Source: Planctomycetota bacterium
Lineage (GTDB): Bacteria; Planctomycetota; SZUA-567; JAFGNG01
Length of the DNA stretch: 21,173 bases
Assembly: GCA_016927125.1 (NCBI GenBank)
Contig: JAFGNG010000095.1
Location: 1-21,173 of the forward strand
Direction of reading: 5' to 3'
Under the pieces are notes generated by a model. It was not told where the DNA came from and made no database searches. It saw nothing but the letters and a program-made list of their open reading frames with translations. Shown one piece after another: positions 9,301 through 16,251 of this stretch. How positions within the stretch are numbered: the first letter of the stretch is position 1; every line of letters begins with the position of its first letter. Both the position numbers and the translations under genes were made by a program.

Positions 9301-12300
9301 CACCACTGGCGGAACTGTATCCGCCCTCGGCCGCATTAGCGAAGTCACTGGTAGAGATGTTATCGCCGTCACTCAGGTCGGTCGGATTACCCAGGAGCTG
9401 GCTGGCGTCGGACTGCCAGTCCTCGCTGGAACTGGTGATAGTCGTCCAGGAACCGCCATTCTCCTTGTATTGGAGCGTATAATCGCCGGCCGCTTCCGCG
9501 CCGTCAAAGGCAAGCTGAACCGCAAGAATGTAAGTTGTGCCGGAATCAGCGTTGGATAGCGGTTCATCATCCGAACCAAAGGTTAAGCTGCCGGGCGCGA
9601 CATCAGCATCCTCCGCCCAGGAGTAACCGGTCTGGTTGATCTGATCCGTACTGACAGCTACGCTGGCGCTTCCCAGGATGTCATAGTCAAAGGTAGCGCC
9701 ACTCTTGCTGATGCGGAATTCATAGCTGTTGCCTTCCGCCGCACTCTGCGGAGTAATGGCATACCAGATCTCGGTATAATCCGCATCGGAGTAGGCTGCG
9801 CCAGTAACCGTGCCGTCATTACAAAACTCACCGTTTGCCGCACTATAACCGCCTTCCGCAGCATTGGCAAAGTCGCTGGTGGAGATGGCATCACCGTCAC
9901 TCAGATCGGTCGGATTGCCTAACAACTGGCTGGAATCCGCCTGCCATTCAGTAGTCGAGGTGGTGACGGTTGTCCAGGTTCCGCTGGAAGTCTCCTTATA
10001 CTGCAGGGAGTAATCGCCAGAAGATTCCGCACCATCATAAGCAAGCTGCAGGGCGATGATATAAGTGTCGCCGCTGGTAGCATTGGTGAGAGCGGTATCA
10101 TCCGCGCCGAAGGTAAGGCTGCCGGGCGCGACATCCGCATCTTCCGCCCACGCATAGCCGGTCTGGTTGATTTGCTCAACCGCGACCGACGCGGCGGGAT
10201 AGAGATCATAATCAAAGGTTGCGCCGCTCTTGATAATTTGGAAGGTATAGCTCTTGCCTTCCGCCGCGCTCTGCGGTTCAATCGCGAACCAGATCTCGGT
10301 GTAATCCCCGTCTGCATATGCGCCACCTGCAACCGTGCCGTCATTGCAGAATTCACCGGTTGCGGCAGTGTAACCACTCTCGGCCGCATTGGCGAAGTCC
10401 CCGGTGGAGATATTATCACCATCCGAGAGATCGGTCGGATTACCCAGGAGCTGGCTGTTATTAGCCTGCCAATCGGTGCTGGAGGTGGTGATGGTGACCC
10501 AGGGATCGCCATTCTGTTTGTATTGGAGCGTGTAATCGCCAGCACTCGCTGCCCCATCATAAGCCAATTGTACTGCCAGGATGTAGGTCTGGCCGACTTC
10601 GGCGGCAGAGAGGGCGGTATCATTGCCGCTGAAAGTTACCCCGCTGGGCTGGACATTTTCGTCTTCCGCCCAGGAATAACCGCTCTGGTTAATCTGGGTA
10701 ACAGCTCCGGCCTGGACACTTGCTTCCGCATAGAGATCGTAGTTTACCGTGTCCGAACTCTTCACAATCCGAAAGGTATAGTGCTTGCCGGCAGAGTTTG
10801 AGGTCGGTTTAACCGTATACCAGATTTCGGTATAAGCATCTGCGGAGTAAGCCCCGCCCGCAACCGTGCCGTCATTGCAGAATTCACCGGTTGAGGCAGT
10901 GTAACCATTGGGAGCGGCATTAGCAAAGTCGCTCGTGGAGATGTTATCGCCGTCCGAGAGGTCAGTCGGATTACCCAGGAGTTGGCTGGAATCAGACTGC
11001 CAGTCAGCACTGGAGCTGGTAACATCCAACCAGGTGCCGCCGGTTTCCTTATATTGCAAGGTATAATTGCCAGCCGCATCGGCGGTGTTGTAGGCAAGCT
11101 GCATTGCCAGGATGTAAATCTGGCCGATGGTGGCATTGGTCAGCTTAGCATCATCGCTGCCGAAGGTTACGCCGCTGGGCTGGACATTTTCATCTTCCGC
11201 CCAGGAGAACCCGGTTTGCTGCGCGCCCGGAACAGTCACATTGGTCTGGTCGTAGAAGCCGTAACTCTTCCAGTCAACATCATTGAGCTCCAGGTACGCG
11301 GGGATCTCATTCAAATTCCGCCAGGCCTCGGCATAGTTGCCGTTGGTAATGGCGGTATTGGCAGCGCTTACCTTACCATCCAACAGGGTAAGTTCAGTGC
11401 TGGAAAGAGCGCTGCGCACAGTGCTGTTCTGCATCGTAGTGTATGCATTCGTATAGAGCTCTTCCAACGCTTCCTTCTCCCGGTAGGGGATTTCTTCATT
11501 GTCATAGCTTACAACATCCACAGTGTTGGAACTCACCTTGTAGGCCGCCAGGCCGAAGGGCTCCAATGTTACCGGGAGATCGTAATTCCCCTCGTTAGCG
11601 ATGAGTGTTTCAGTATCGTTGGTTGCCAGGTTAGTAGTAGTGCTGTTTTCATCCAGCGTTACCGTGGCTTCGAGCGGCCAATAGCCGGGGTTGGCCATGT
11701 AGAAGTAAGTGTCGGGGCCGCTTACGAGTTCACGGATTACCAGGTTGTCGTATTCATCGGTGCTCAAAACCGGGCTGAACTTTTCATTCGGCAATTGTGA
11801 ATAAACCTTGGTAAAGGTACGATGTTTCTGCTCGTGACCAAGGTTTATAGCCAAGTCGGTCCAGCCAAAGACCAGGAGTTCCGGTTCGCCAGTAATTAAA
11901 GCAGCGATGATTGGTTCCCGGCACTGGTAACCAGCCGGCTGCGGTTCAATCCGGATCCGGTAACATTCCATGATCCAGTCCGAACCAGTAACTAGGATCG
12001 GATTGATAGTGCTGGTTGAATAGCCGGCGCTGGCACACTGGTTTTCATCCCAGCTTGCTCGGACGAAGACATAACGGTTATTGGTGGTATCATAGGTGTC
12101 GATAATATCCGGCTCGTACTTGTTAAGCCAAAGGTACGGACTCTGCGAATACTGCAAGCTATAACGCCAGGATTCCTTGAAGCTGATGGTCCAGCGTCCC
12201 ATCCAGAGATCATCTACGGCATGCAGATCGGTAAAGTCGAACCCCATTCTTTCTAAAATATCTGCGTAATCTTCCCCGGAATCGAGATAATACTCGTAGA

Positions 12301-15172
12301 ACTTATTATCCTCGATCATCACGTCGGTCAGAAGTTGCAAATCCTCATCATGGTACTGCAGCTCAGAGATCATGTCTGTCATTAGATCGGTGAACTCATC
12401 ACACCGCCAGGCATAAAACGCAGCGCGCCAGGTAGAATTACCATTGAGCGCGTCCTTCCGATCCTGAAAGCGATCTTCATTAGTGGTGGTTACCCCAAGG
12501 TCGATCGACGTATCGGTTTCAAACTTGTCGATGGTGTAATCGTCCATACTGAAATAAAGCGGATCACCATAGTTAGTATTGGTGGAATGTCCCAGGACAA
12601 AAGCAGTGGGCCAGTAGCCGATAGGATGTCCCGCCGGTCCGGATTCCATGTGGACGCCCTTGAAGTGGGAAAATTGCGAATATTGCATCGCATAGGCATC
12701 CATATGGTCTTTGATCTTCTGTTGTACATCCGGGACGACCCAGTTCTGAATATTAGTAGATAAGGTGGAAACCGCGTTCTGCTGGCCATTCGCATTTACC
12801 ATCCAACAGGTATCAGCCCCTTGCGCAACCTGCGCATTGGTGCTAAGCGCGTCGCATTCGCCTCGGAAATTACAAAATTCAAAGCCGATATAGAAATCAA
12901 GGTCATTAATTTCCAGCACATTGGCTAGGAACGCGCGGTAACAATGCGGCATCCGGGCCGACTTGGTGTGATTAATCAACATTGCCGGGGTATTGCGCTG
13001 CATATATTGGTACGCGCCCATGATGTGCATGTTCTGGCCCGCGAACTTCATATATTGAACATAATGATCGAAGGTTTCCTTCATCCACTGCAGGTCCTGA
13101 ATGTAGCGGCTCATCAAGGTCCCGGTATTCGGGTGCGATTTGGCCATACCGAAGTTATTGCCGATCCCGGAATCATACATGGTGCGCTCGGTATGAATGC
13201 CGAAAGCCCTCTCCGCACCCATGCGGACTACCGGGAGATCTCCAATAATCCGGTAGAGTTTCATCCCCGCGGCAGCGGATCTGATACCGGTTTCGCCATT
13301 GGCAATATCGATTGAGTAGGGGGTGTCATGGGTTGCCCGGAAAACGGCCCGTAGGGTATTCATTCCGAAAGTGCGATAAAAGGTCCGACCAGTTTCAGCG
13401 CCAATTCCGCAGACTGAATTATCCCATTCATTTTCCGCCTTGTGCGAAATTGAAATTTCGATCAAGCGGTCATCATTATCGGGATATTCAATCTCCACCA
13501 TGTAGAAGTCGCCGGGATGATCGATCTCAAAGCGATAAGTAAAGAAACTGCCCCGCTCATCGTAGGTGACTTCCCGATACTGCCTGCCATTCGGCAAGGT
13601 TTCGATATGCGAAGAAGTTACCTCGGTTGCCGGCGATACGGCCCGGTATTCCTTCCAGGCATGGGAATCATAGGGATCGGTGAAATCGATCTCATCTTCC
13701 AAGGTAAAATTCAGGCCTTCGGTATAGCCCGCGCCCTCAATCGGATCCGGGTTATGGTTGGTAATAACCACAAAGGGCTCGCGAGGGCGTTCTGCTATCT
13801 GGGTGGTGTCGCGCAGCAGTTCAAAGGAGATGGTATAGACGCCATCCGCCAGCGTATCTCCGAGATCAATACTGTACTTCAATGAATTTCCAACAGTAGT
13901 ATAGTTGGTGATAGTGTCTGAAGAAAGCAACGTTCCTTCAGTACCGTCGCTGGCGGTTTCCCGCACATAATATTTCAGAGACGGATTTGGGGTAGGGGTT
14001 TCCAATCCTGAGGGAATGTACACATCAAAAAGGACATCCGTGCCTTCTTCATAAAAAAGGTTGCGCTTGTCGGCATCGGGGTTCTGGATATCAATCGGCC
14101 CCGCGTAGGCCGCCATGGTGACTTGATCACTTGAGCCGCGGGTGTTGATAGCGACGCCGTAAGAATCCGCCACATTCTCCCAACCGCTGTCATCAAAGCC
14201 GGCGGTATTCCAGTTGGCGGAATACGTGGGGCTGGATTTCCAGACCCCTGCGGTATCATCGGTACCCCATTCCACTTCCGTGCCATCAACCATGATAATT
14301 CGGCATTGGAAAAAACAAAAGGGTTTGTACCTGACCCGATGGCCGAAGAAACCAACGCAGTTAGTGCCGGTCTGGATGTAATCGGTGATATCAACGGAAA
14401 CTGTGTGATAAAGGTATTCAGCCTGGTTGCGGCGGATCTCCTGGCCATTGATATAAAGCTTGGAGGTTATCCGGTTCCAACCATACCAGAGGTATTCTGG
14501 AGCGGCTCCGACATCGGCAATAGCTCGCCAGACTGTACCGGAGGGCAGGGTGAATTCATTGCGAACATACCCTTCCGTGCGGTCCTGGGTGAGTTTAACC
14601 CAGTCAATCTCGAAGCTTTCCCCGCTGGTACCGTTAATGGTTAACTGAAAACCATCCGCGGTTGGAAAGCAGATCCCGCTGGTGCTTTGTGCCATGTACA
14701 CTTCATTCCAACTGTTGCCACTGAAGTTAGTGGTGGTTGCAGCAGGCTTGTTTGAAGTGCTGCCAGCGCCGTAGAGCTGGGTGGTCAGAGATTTACTACC
14801 GGTGGAAGAGCCTTTGATCCGGATAGTTATGTGGTTCTGTTCCTCCCACATATCCTGGACATCTTCCAGATCCTGTACCGAACCATTGTAATAACCCCAG
14901 CCGAGGGTGCAGGAAGTGCCGGTCATGGTGAATTTCAGCAGATTATCCTCAATGCGCCAGTTAGTGACGCCGGAGTAATAGGTGAAATTTCCATAATTAT
15001 CGTCGCCATCAAAGACTTTTTCCGGAGGGGTTTCGATGGCTGGTGAAATGTCATCTGCCCAGTAGTGCTCTGCCGAGGTGTAATCATCAGGTTCGCCTGC
15101 CTGGACAGCCAGGGACAGGCTGAGGGCGAGGATTAAAAGAATGTTCCAAAGAAATAGTTTTTTTATTAACAT
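6311..15172 (-). CDS. Giant secreted glycoside-hydrolase-like protein with seven repeats and two LamG domains
   Basis: The product has 2,953 residues. A signal peptide covers 1-25 (LILALSLSLAVQA, cut before GEPDD). Then come a beta domain (about 52-195), a region resembling the N-terminal beta domain of GH78 alpha-L-rhamnosidases (200-340; KLYINGQEI, then VDITDYIQTGTNCVG), an Ig-like stretch (365-470), another beta domain (540-650) and a probable TIM barrel (650-1150). The barrel carries the pattern MDDYTIDKFETD (876) and STWRAAFYAWRCDEF (913), seen in uncharacterised GH-like proteins of Lentisphaerota and Planctomycetota. A beta domain and a helical linker lead to seven repeats of about 175 residues (1318-2018 and 2223-2749) and two 204-residue LamG domains (2019-2222 and 2750-2953). 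It is rich in D, S, T and G and ends in LamG with no PEP-CTERM, LPXTG or other anchor. An in-frame GTG at 15316 would bury the signal peptide, so the ATG at 15172 is chosen. Polysaccharide binding or degradation is inferred; catalytic residues were not assigned. Confidence 0.85.
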   Translation of the reverse strand: MLIKKLFLWNILLILALSLSLAVQAGEPDDYTSAEHYWADDISPAIETPPEKVFDGDDNYGNFTYYSGVTNWRIEDNLLKFTMTGTSCTLGWGYYNGSVQDLEDVQDMWEEQNHITIRIKGSSTGSKSLTTQLYGAGSTSNKPAATTTNFSGNSWNEVYMAQSTSGICFPTADGFQLTINGTSGESFEIDWVKLTQDRTEGYVRNEFTLPSGTVWRAIADVGAAPEYLWYGWNRITSKLYINGQEIRRNQAEYLYHTVSVDITDYIQTGTNCVGFFGHRVRYKPFCFFQCRIIMVDGTEVEWGTDDTAGVWKSSPTYSANWNTAGFDDSGWENVADSYGVAINTRGSSDQVTMAAYAGPIDIQNPDADKRNLFYEEGTDVLFDVYIPSGLETPTPNPSLKYYVRETASDGTEGTLLSSDTITNYTTVGNSLKYSIDLGDTLADGVYTISFELLRDTTQIAERPREPFVVITNHNPDPIEGAGYTEGLNFTLEDEIDFTDPYDSHAWKEYRAVSPATEVTSSHIETLPNGRQYREVTYDERGSFFTYRFEIDHPGDFYMVEIEYPDNDDRLIEISISHKAENEWDNSVCGIGAETGRTFYRTFGMNTLRAVFRATHDTPYSIDIANGETGIRSAAAGMKLYRIIGDLPVVRMGAERAFGIHTERTMYDSGIGNNFGMAKSHPNTGTLMSRYIQDLQWMKETFDHYVQYMKFAGQNMHIMGAYQYMQRNTPAMLINHTKSARMPHCYRAFLANVLEINDLDFYIGFEFCNFRGECDALSTNAQVAQGADTCWMVNANGQQNAVSTLSTNIQNWVVPDVQQKIKDHMDAYAMQYSQFSHFKGVHMESGPAGHPIGYWPTAFVLGHSTNTNYGDPLYFSMDDYTIDKFETDTSIDLGVTTTNEDRFQDRKDALNGNSTWRAAFYAWRCDEFTDLMTDMISELQYHDEDLQLLTDVMIEDNKFYEYYLDSGEDYADILERMGFDFTDLHAVDDLWMGRWTISFKESWRYSLQYSQSPYLWLNKYEPDIIDTYDTTNNRYVFVRASWDENQCASAGYSTSTINPILVTGSDWIMECYRIRIEPQPAGYQCREPIIAALITGEPELLVFGWTDLAINLGHEQKHRTFTKVYSQLPNEKFSPVLSTDEYDNLVIRELVSGPDTYFYMANPGYWPLEATVTLDENSTTTNLATNDTETLIANEGNYDLPVTLEPFGLAAYKVSSNTVDVVSYDNEEIPYREKEALEELYTNAYTTMQNSTVRSALSSTELTLLDGKVSAANTAITNGNYAEAWRNLNEIPAYLELNDVDWKSYGFYDQTNVTVPGAQQTGFSWAEDENVQPSGVTFGSDDAKLTNATIGQIYILAMQLAYNTADAAGNYTLQYKETGGTWLDVTSSSADWQSDSSQLLGNPTDLSDGDNISTSDFANAAPNGYTASTGEFCNDGTVAGGAYSADAYTEIWYTVKPTSNSAGKHYTFRIVKSSDTVNYDLYAEASVQAGAVTQINQSGYSWAEDENVQPSGVTFSGNDTALSAAEVGQTYILAVQLAYDGAASAGDYTLQYKQNGDPWVTITTSSTDWQANNSQLLGNPTDLSDGDNISTGDFANAAESGYTAATGEFCNDGTVAGGAYADGDYTEIWFAIEPQSAAEGKSYTFQIIKSGATFDYDLYPAASVAVEQINQTGYAWAEDADVAPGSLTFGADDTALTNATSGDTYIIALQLAYDGAESSGDYSLQYKETSSGTWTTVTTSTTEWQADSSQLLGNPTDLSDGDAISTSDFANAAEGGYSAANGEFCNDGTVTGAAYSDADYTEIWYAITPQSAAEGNSYEFRISKSGATFDYDILGSASVAVSTDQINQTGYSWAEDADVAPGSLTFGSDDEPLSNADSGTTYILAVQLAFDGAEAAGDYTLQYKENGGSWTTITSSSEDWQSDASQLLGNPTDLSDGDNISTSDFANAAEGGYSSASGEFCNDGTVTGGAYADEDYTEIWFAITPQSSAEGKSYTFQIIKSGSDFDYDVYASAAVGSAADDSVLYLKFNETSGSTAYDESDNNNDGTLNGDADWSTSGYLDGCITLDGSGDYVNCDNDSSLRFGSAITVTAWIKTSGTATYQGIAGKAASRSPASGFAFFLSSGQCRSYIFNSGTNSWSFGPTDLDDGAWHFVCFYSSASERGGWVDGTEYTTSALAYLAETANALIIGDAVGSFDGEIDELHVYDRVLSDSEVTALYNIGVTEKINQTGYSWAEDANVQPGSLTFGLDDTSLSDATSGDTYILAVQLAYDGAEAAGDYSLQFKETSSGDWTTITTSTAEWQADSSQLLGNPTDLSDGDAISTSDFANAAEGGYSSANGEFCNDGTVAGAAYSDGDYTEIWYAISPQSDSEGNTYEFRIIKSGADFDYDVLGSANVAVTAADQIYQTGFSWATDADVAPGSLSFDTDDTDLAEAEVDQIYILAMQLAFDGEEAAGDYELQYKETVSGSWTTITSSSSEWQSDASQLLGNPTDLNDGDNISTSDFANAGEGGYSAATGEFCNDGTVAGGVYSDAYYTEIWYAIKPTSSAEGLSYDFRVVKTGADFTYTVEAGATVLTMQINQTGYSWATDADVAPGSLSFGSDDTALSDAESGQIYILAMQLAFDGTEPAGGYTLQYKETSGSWTTITSSSSEWQSDSSQLLGNPTDLSDGDNISTSDFANAAESGYTAATGEFCNDGTVAGGAYSNNYSTEIWYAIKPTSSAEGKSYTFRIIKSGATFVYDVDASAEVATDVIPDCEMWLKLDETSGSTAYDETDNDNDGTLVGDADWDSSGYLNGCVTFDGSSDSINCGNDSSLQFGSAITVTAWIKTSSSATYLGIAHKAASRSPSSGFFFFLSGGQCRSYIINSGTNSWYFGPTGLNDGEWHFVAFYTSSTERGGWVDDTEYTTSALGYLAETGTNFIIGDAVGDFDGEIDDVRVFSRVLSDEEIASISGL
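6314..6925 (-). repeat. Second LamG-domain copy (C-terminus of the giant protein)
   Basis: This segment encodes residues 2750-2953, a concanavalin-like LamG/laminin-G jelly roll (ETSGSTAYDETDNDNDGTL, ITVTAWIKTS, EWHFVAFY, DFDGEIDDVRVFSRVLSD). It is closely similar along its whole length to the copy at 8506-9117, including the same 204-residue size and three cysteines at matching positions. LamG domains of this kind bind carbohydrates or surface ligands. Both copies come directly after a repeat unit. Confidence 0.85.
6926..8505 (-). repeat. Repeat block R5-R7 of the giant protein (three of seven units)
   Basis: There are three tandem coding units of about 525 bp: R5 7970-8505, R6 7447-7969 and R7 6926-7446. 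Each begins with a QTGYSWA.DADVAPGSL-type segment, has SQLLGNPTDL and GEFCNDGTV in the middle, and ends with Y.FR..KSGA.F.YDV. R6 and R7 share an almost unchanged stretch of roughly 60 bp around 7197-7258 and 7722-7783. The pattern recalls the W-D-D beta-sandwich repeats in giant surface proteins of several candidate phyla; that link is from memory of the pattern, not a search. Confidence 0.9.
8506..9117 (-). repeat. First LamG-domain copy (internal)
   Basis: This segment encodes residues 2019-2222 and is inserted between repeats R4 and R5. It matches the C-terminal copy nearly throughout (for example ITVTAWIKTSGTATY versus ITVTAWIKTSSSATY, and SFDGEIDELHVYDRVLSD versus DFDGEIDDVRVFSRVLSD), which points to duplication. 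Confidence 0.85.
9118..11221 (-). repeat. Repeat block R1-R4 of the giant protein (four of seven units)
   Basis: There are four tandem units: R1 10697-11221, R2 10178-10696, R3 9644-10177 and R4 9118-9643. All share SQLLGNPTDLSDGD, DFANAA and GEFCNDGTV, each with one cysteine. R1 and R2 start with AEDENVQPSGVTF, while R3 and R4 use AEDADVAPGSLTF. R2 pairs with R4 (EIWFAI.PQS, SYTFQIIKSG) and R3 pairs with R5 (EIWYAI.PQS, YEFRI.KSG). Confidence 0.9.
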
Positions 15173-15178
15173 CGCTTT

Positions 15179-15184
15179 CTCCCC
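15179..15184 (-). promoter_or_regulatory. Ribosome-binding site that fixes the giant protein start
   Basis: GGGGAG on the minus strand lies 6 nt before the ATG at 15172. The choice puts a textbook signal peptide (two lysines, hydrophobic core, AVQA cut site) at the N-terminus. Confidence 0.7.
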
Positions 15185-15357
15185 AAAAAGATGTAAATAA
15201 AAACTTCTTCTTCCTCCTAAACTAAAAACAAAAGAATCCAACCTTCTACGCCAGATTAACCAGGCGGGTTTTACAAGCCTCCTTATACAATAATAGGTTA
15301 TTTTTTTAAAGTTCACCGCCCGCGCGGAATTTTAGAGAATATATTTTGATTAAAAAA

Positions 15358-15386
15358 ATTATCAGAAGAGCCCAACAAGCTGTTAA
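15358..15386 (-). promoter_or_regulatory. Probable sigma70 promoter for the giant secreted protein
   Basis: On the minus strand TTAACA (15386-15381) and GATAAT (15363-15358) each match consensus at 5 of 6 positions with a 17-bp spacer. Transcription should start near 15351, giving a leader of about 180 nt that contains a second purine-rich AGGAGG-like tract well before the true start. Confidence 0.45.
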
Positions 15387-15916
15387 CTATCAACAATACA
15401 CAATATTTTAATACAATAATAAGTGTTTGTAAAATAATGAACCTATGCCGCCTAATAACATTACTATTGTTTAAGAATAAAACTATAATTGCCAAGATGA
15501 TAAGAGATTCAAAAGAAATATTTATATTCATAATCAATACGATTTATTGTTATGTAAAAATTGATTTAAAGATTAACATATAAAAGTACGCCTATTAATA
15601 AAATTGTCAATGTTAAAACATTAATGTTTGATAAATATATAATTAACGTCATAACATCAAGTATATATGGAAGTTAAAATATGCTTAAGATGGAGCACAA
15701 TGAAATAAATTGTCAATCAAAACCCTAAAACCTATTATCATACATAGGGTTACATGAATGTATCCACCCAGAAGATGTTTAAAAACTTCTTATGAAGGGT
15801 TTTTTAGGATTGCAGGGTTAGGTGTAGATAATTCCGGTGGGACTATTTAACACTGAACATGACGAAATAAACGTTGGATGTGTAGAACTGCTTGAGGGGA
15901 TAACTGATATAAAAAA
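15387..15916. other. Very AT-rich intergenic region, no gene recognised
   Basis: I find no convincing coding sequence. A 14-bp perfect palindrome (AAACATTAATGTTT, 15616-15629) and two copies of AAATTGTCAAT (15601-15611 and 15707-15717) are visible. A weak 7-bp inverted repeat (AACCCTA / TAGGGTT, 15721-15751) is also present. These could be regulator sites or chance in a sequence this AT-rich. No DnaA-box cluster was seen. Confidence 0.4.
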
Positions 15917-16006
<90 letters not shown>

Positions 16007-16055
16007 GGGGGTCGCTTCCTTTGGGCCAGTGAAGGCATAAAAATTTGTACCGAAG

Positions 16056-16084
16056 TTAATAGCATAATATCCCCTCTCTGTCCA
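16056..16084 (-). promoter_or_regulatory. Probable promoter for tRNA-Ser
   Basis: On the minus strand TGGACA (16084-16079) and TATTAA (16061-16056) are 17 bp apart, with the tRNA 5' end about 50 bp downstream. It lies head to head with the channel gene at 16252. Confidence 0.45.
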
Positions 16085-16120
16085 GCGGTTTCTTAACTTC
16101 CTTTCAAATTGATATTACCC

Positions 16121-16149
16121 TTGACCAAAAAATCTTGGCCTAATAAAGT
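16121..16149 (+). promoter_or_regulatory. Possible promoter for the MscS-type channel gene
   Basis: TTGACC (16121-16126) is followed after 17 bp by TAAAGT (16144-16149). The -10 match is modest (4 of 6). The start would be about 95 bp upstream of the channel ATG. Confidence 0.3.
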
Positions 16150-16251
16150 ATATATTCTTGGATTTTACCAGCAGTCAGTTGTCGGTAATCAGAATAACAG
16201 TTCCCATAGAATCTAATTCTGCGAAATAACCTGAGAATAAGGGGGTTTAGG

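Noticed and set aside
6926..11221. Tandem repeats considered as a mobile or CRISPR-like array
   Set aside because: The units are in-frame coding repeats of about 525 bp with diverged sequence, with no short direct repeats and spacers and no transposase.
15173..15316. 48-codon N-terminal extension of the giant protein from GTG 15316
   Set aside because: It would place an arginine-rich stretch before a textbook signal peptide. The ATG at 15172 has its own ribosome-binding site.
15313..15537. 74-codon hydrophobic minus-strand frame
   Set aside because: It sits in very AT-rich DNA, where Ile/Leu/Asn-rich frames arise by chance, and it covers the predicted promoter of the giant gene.
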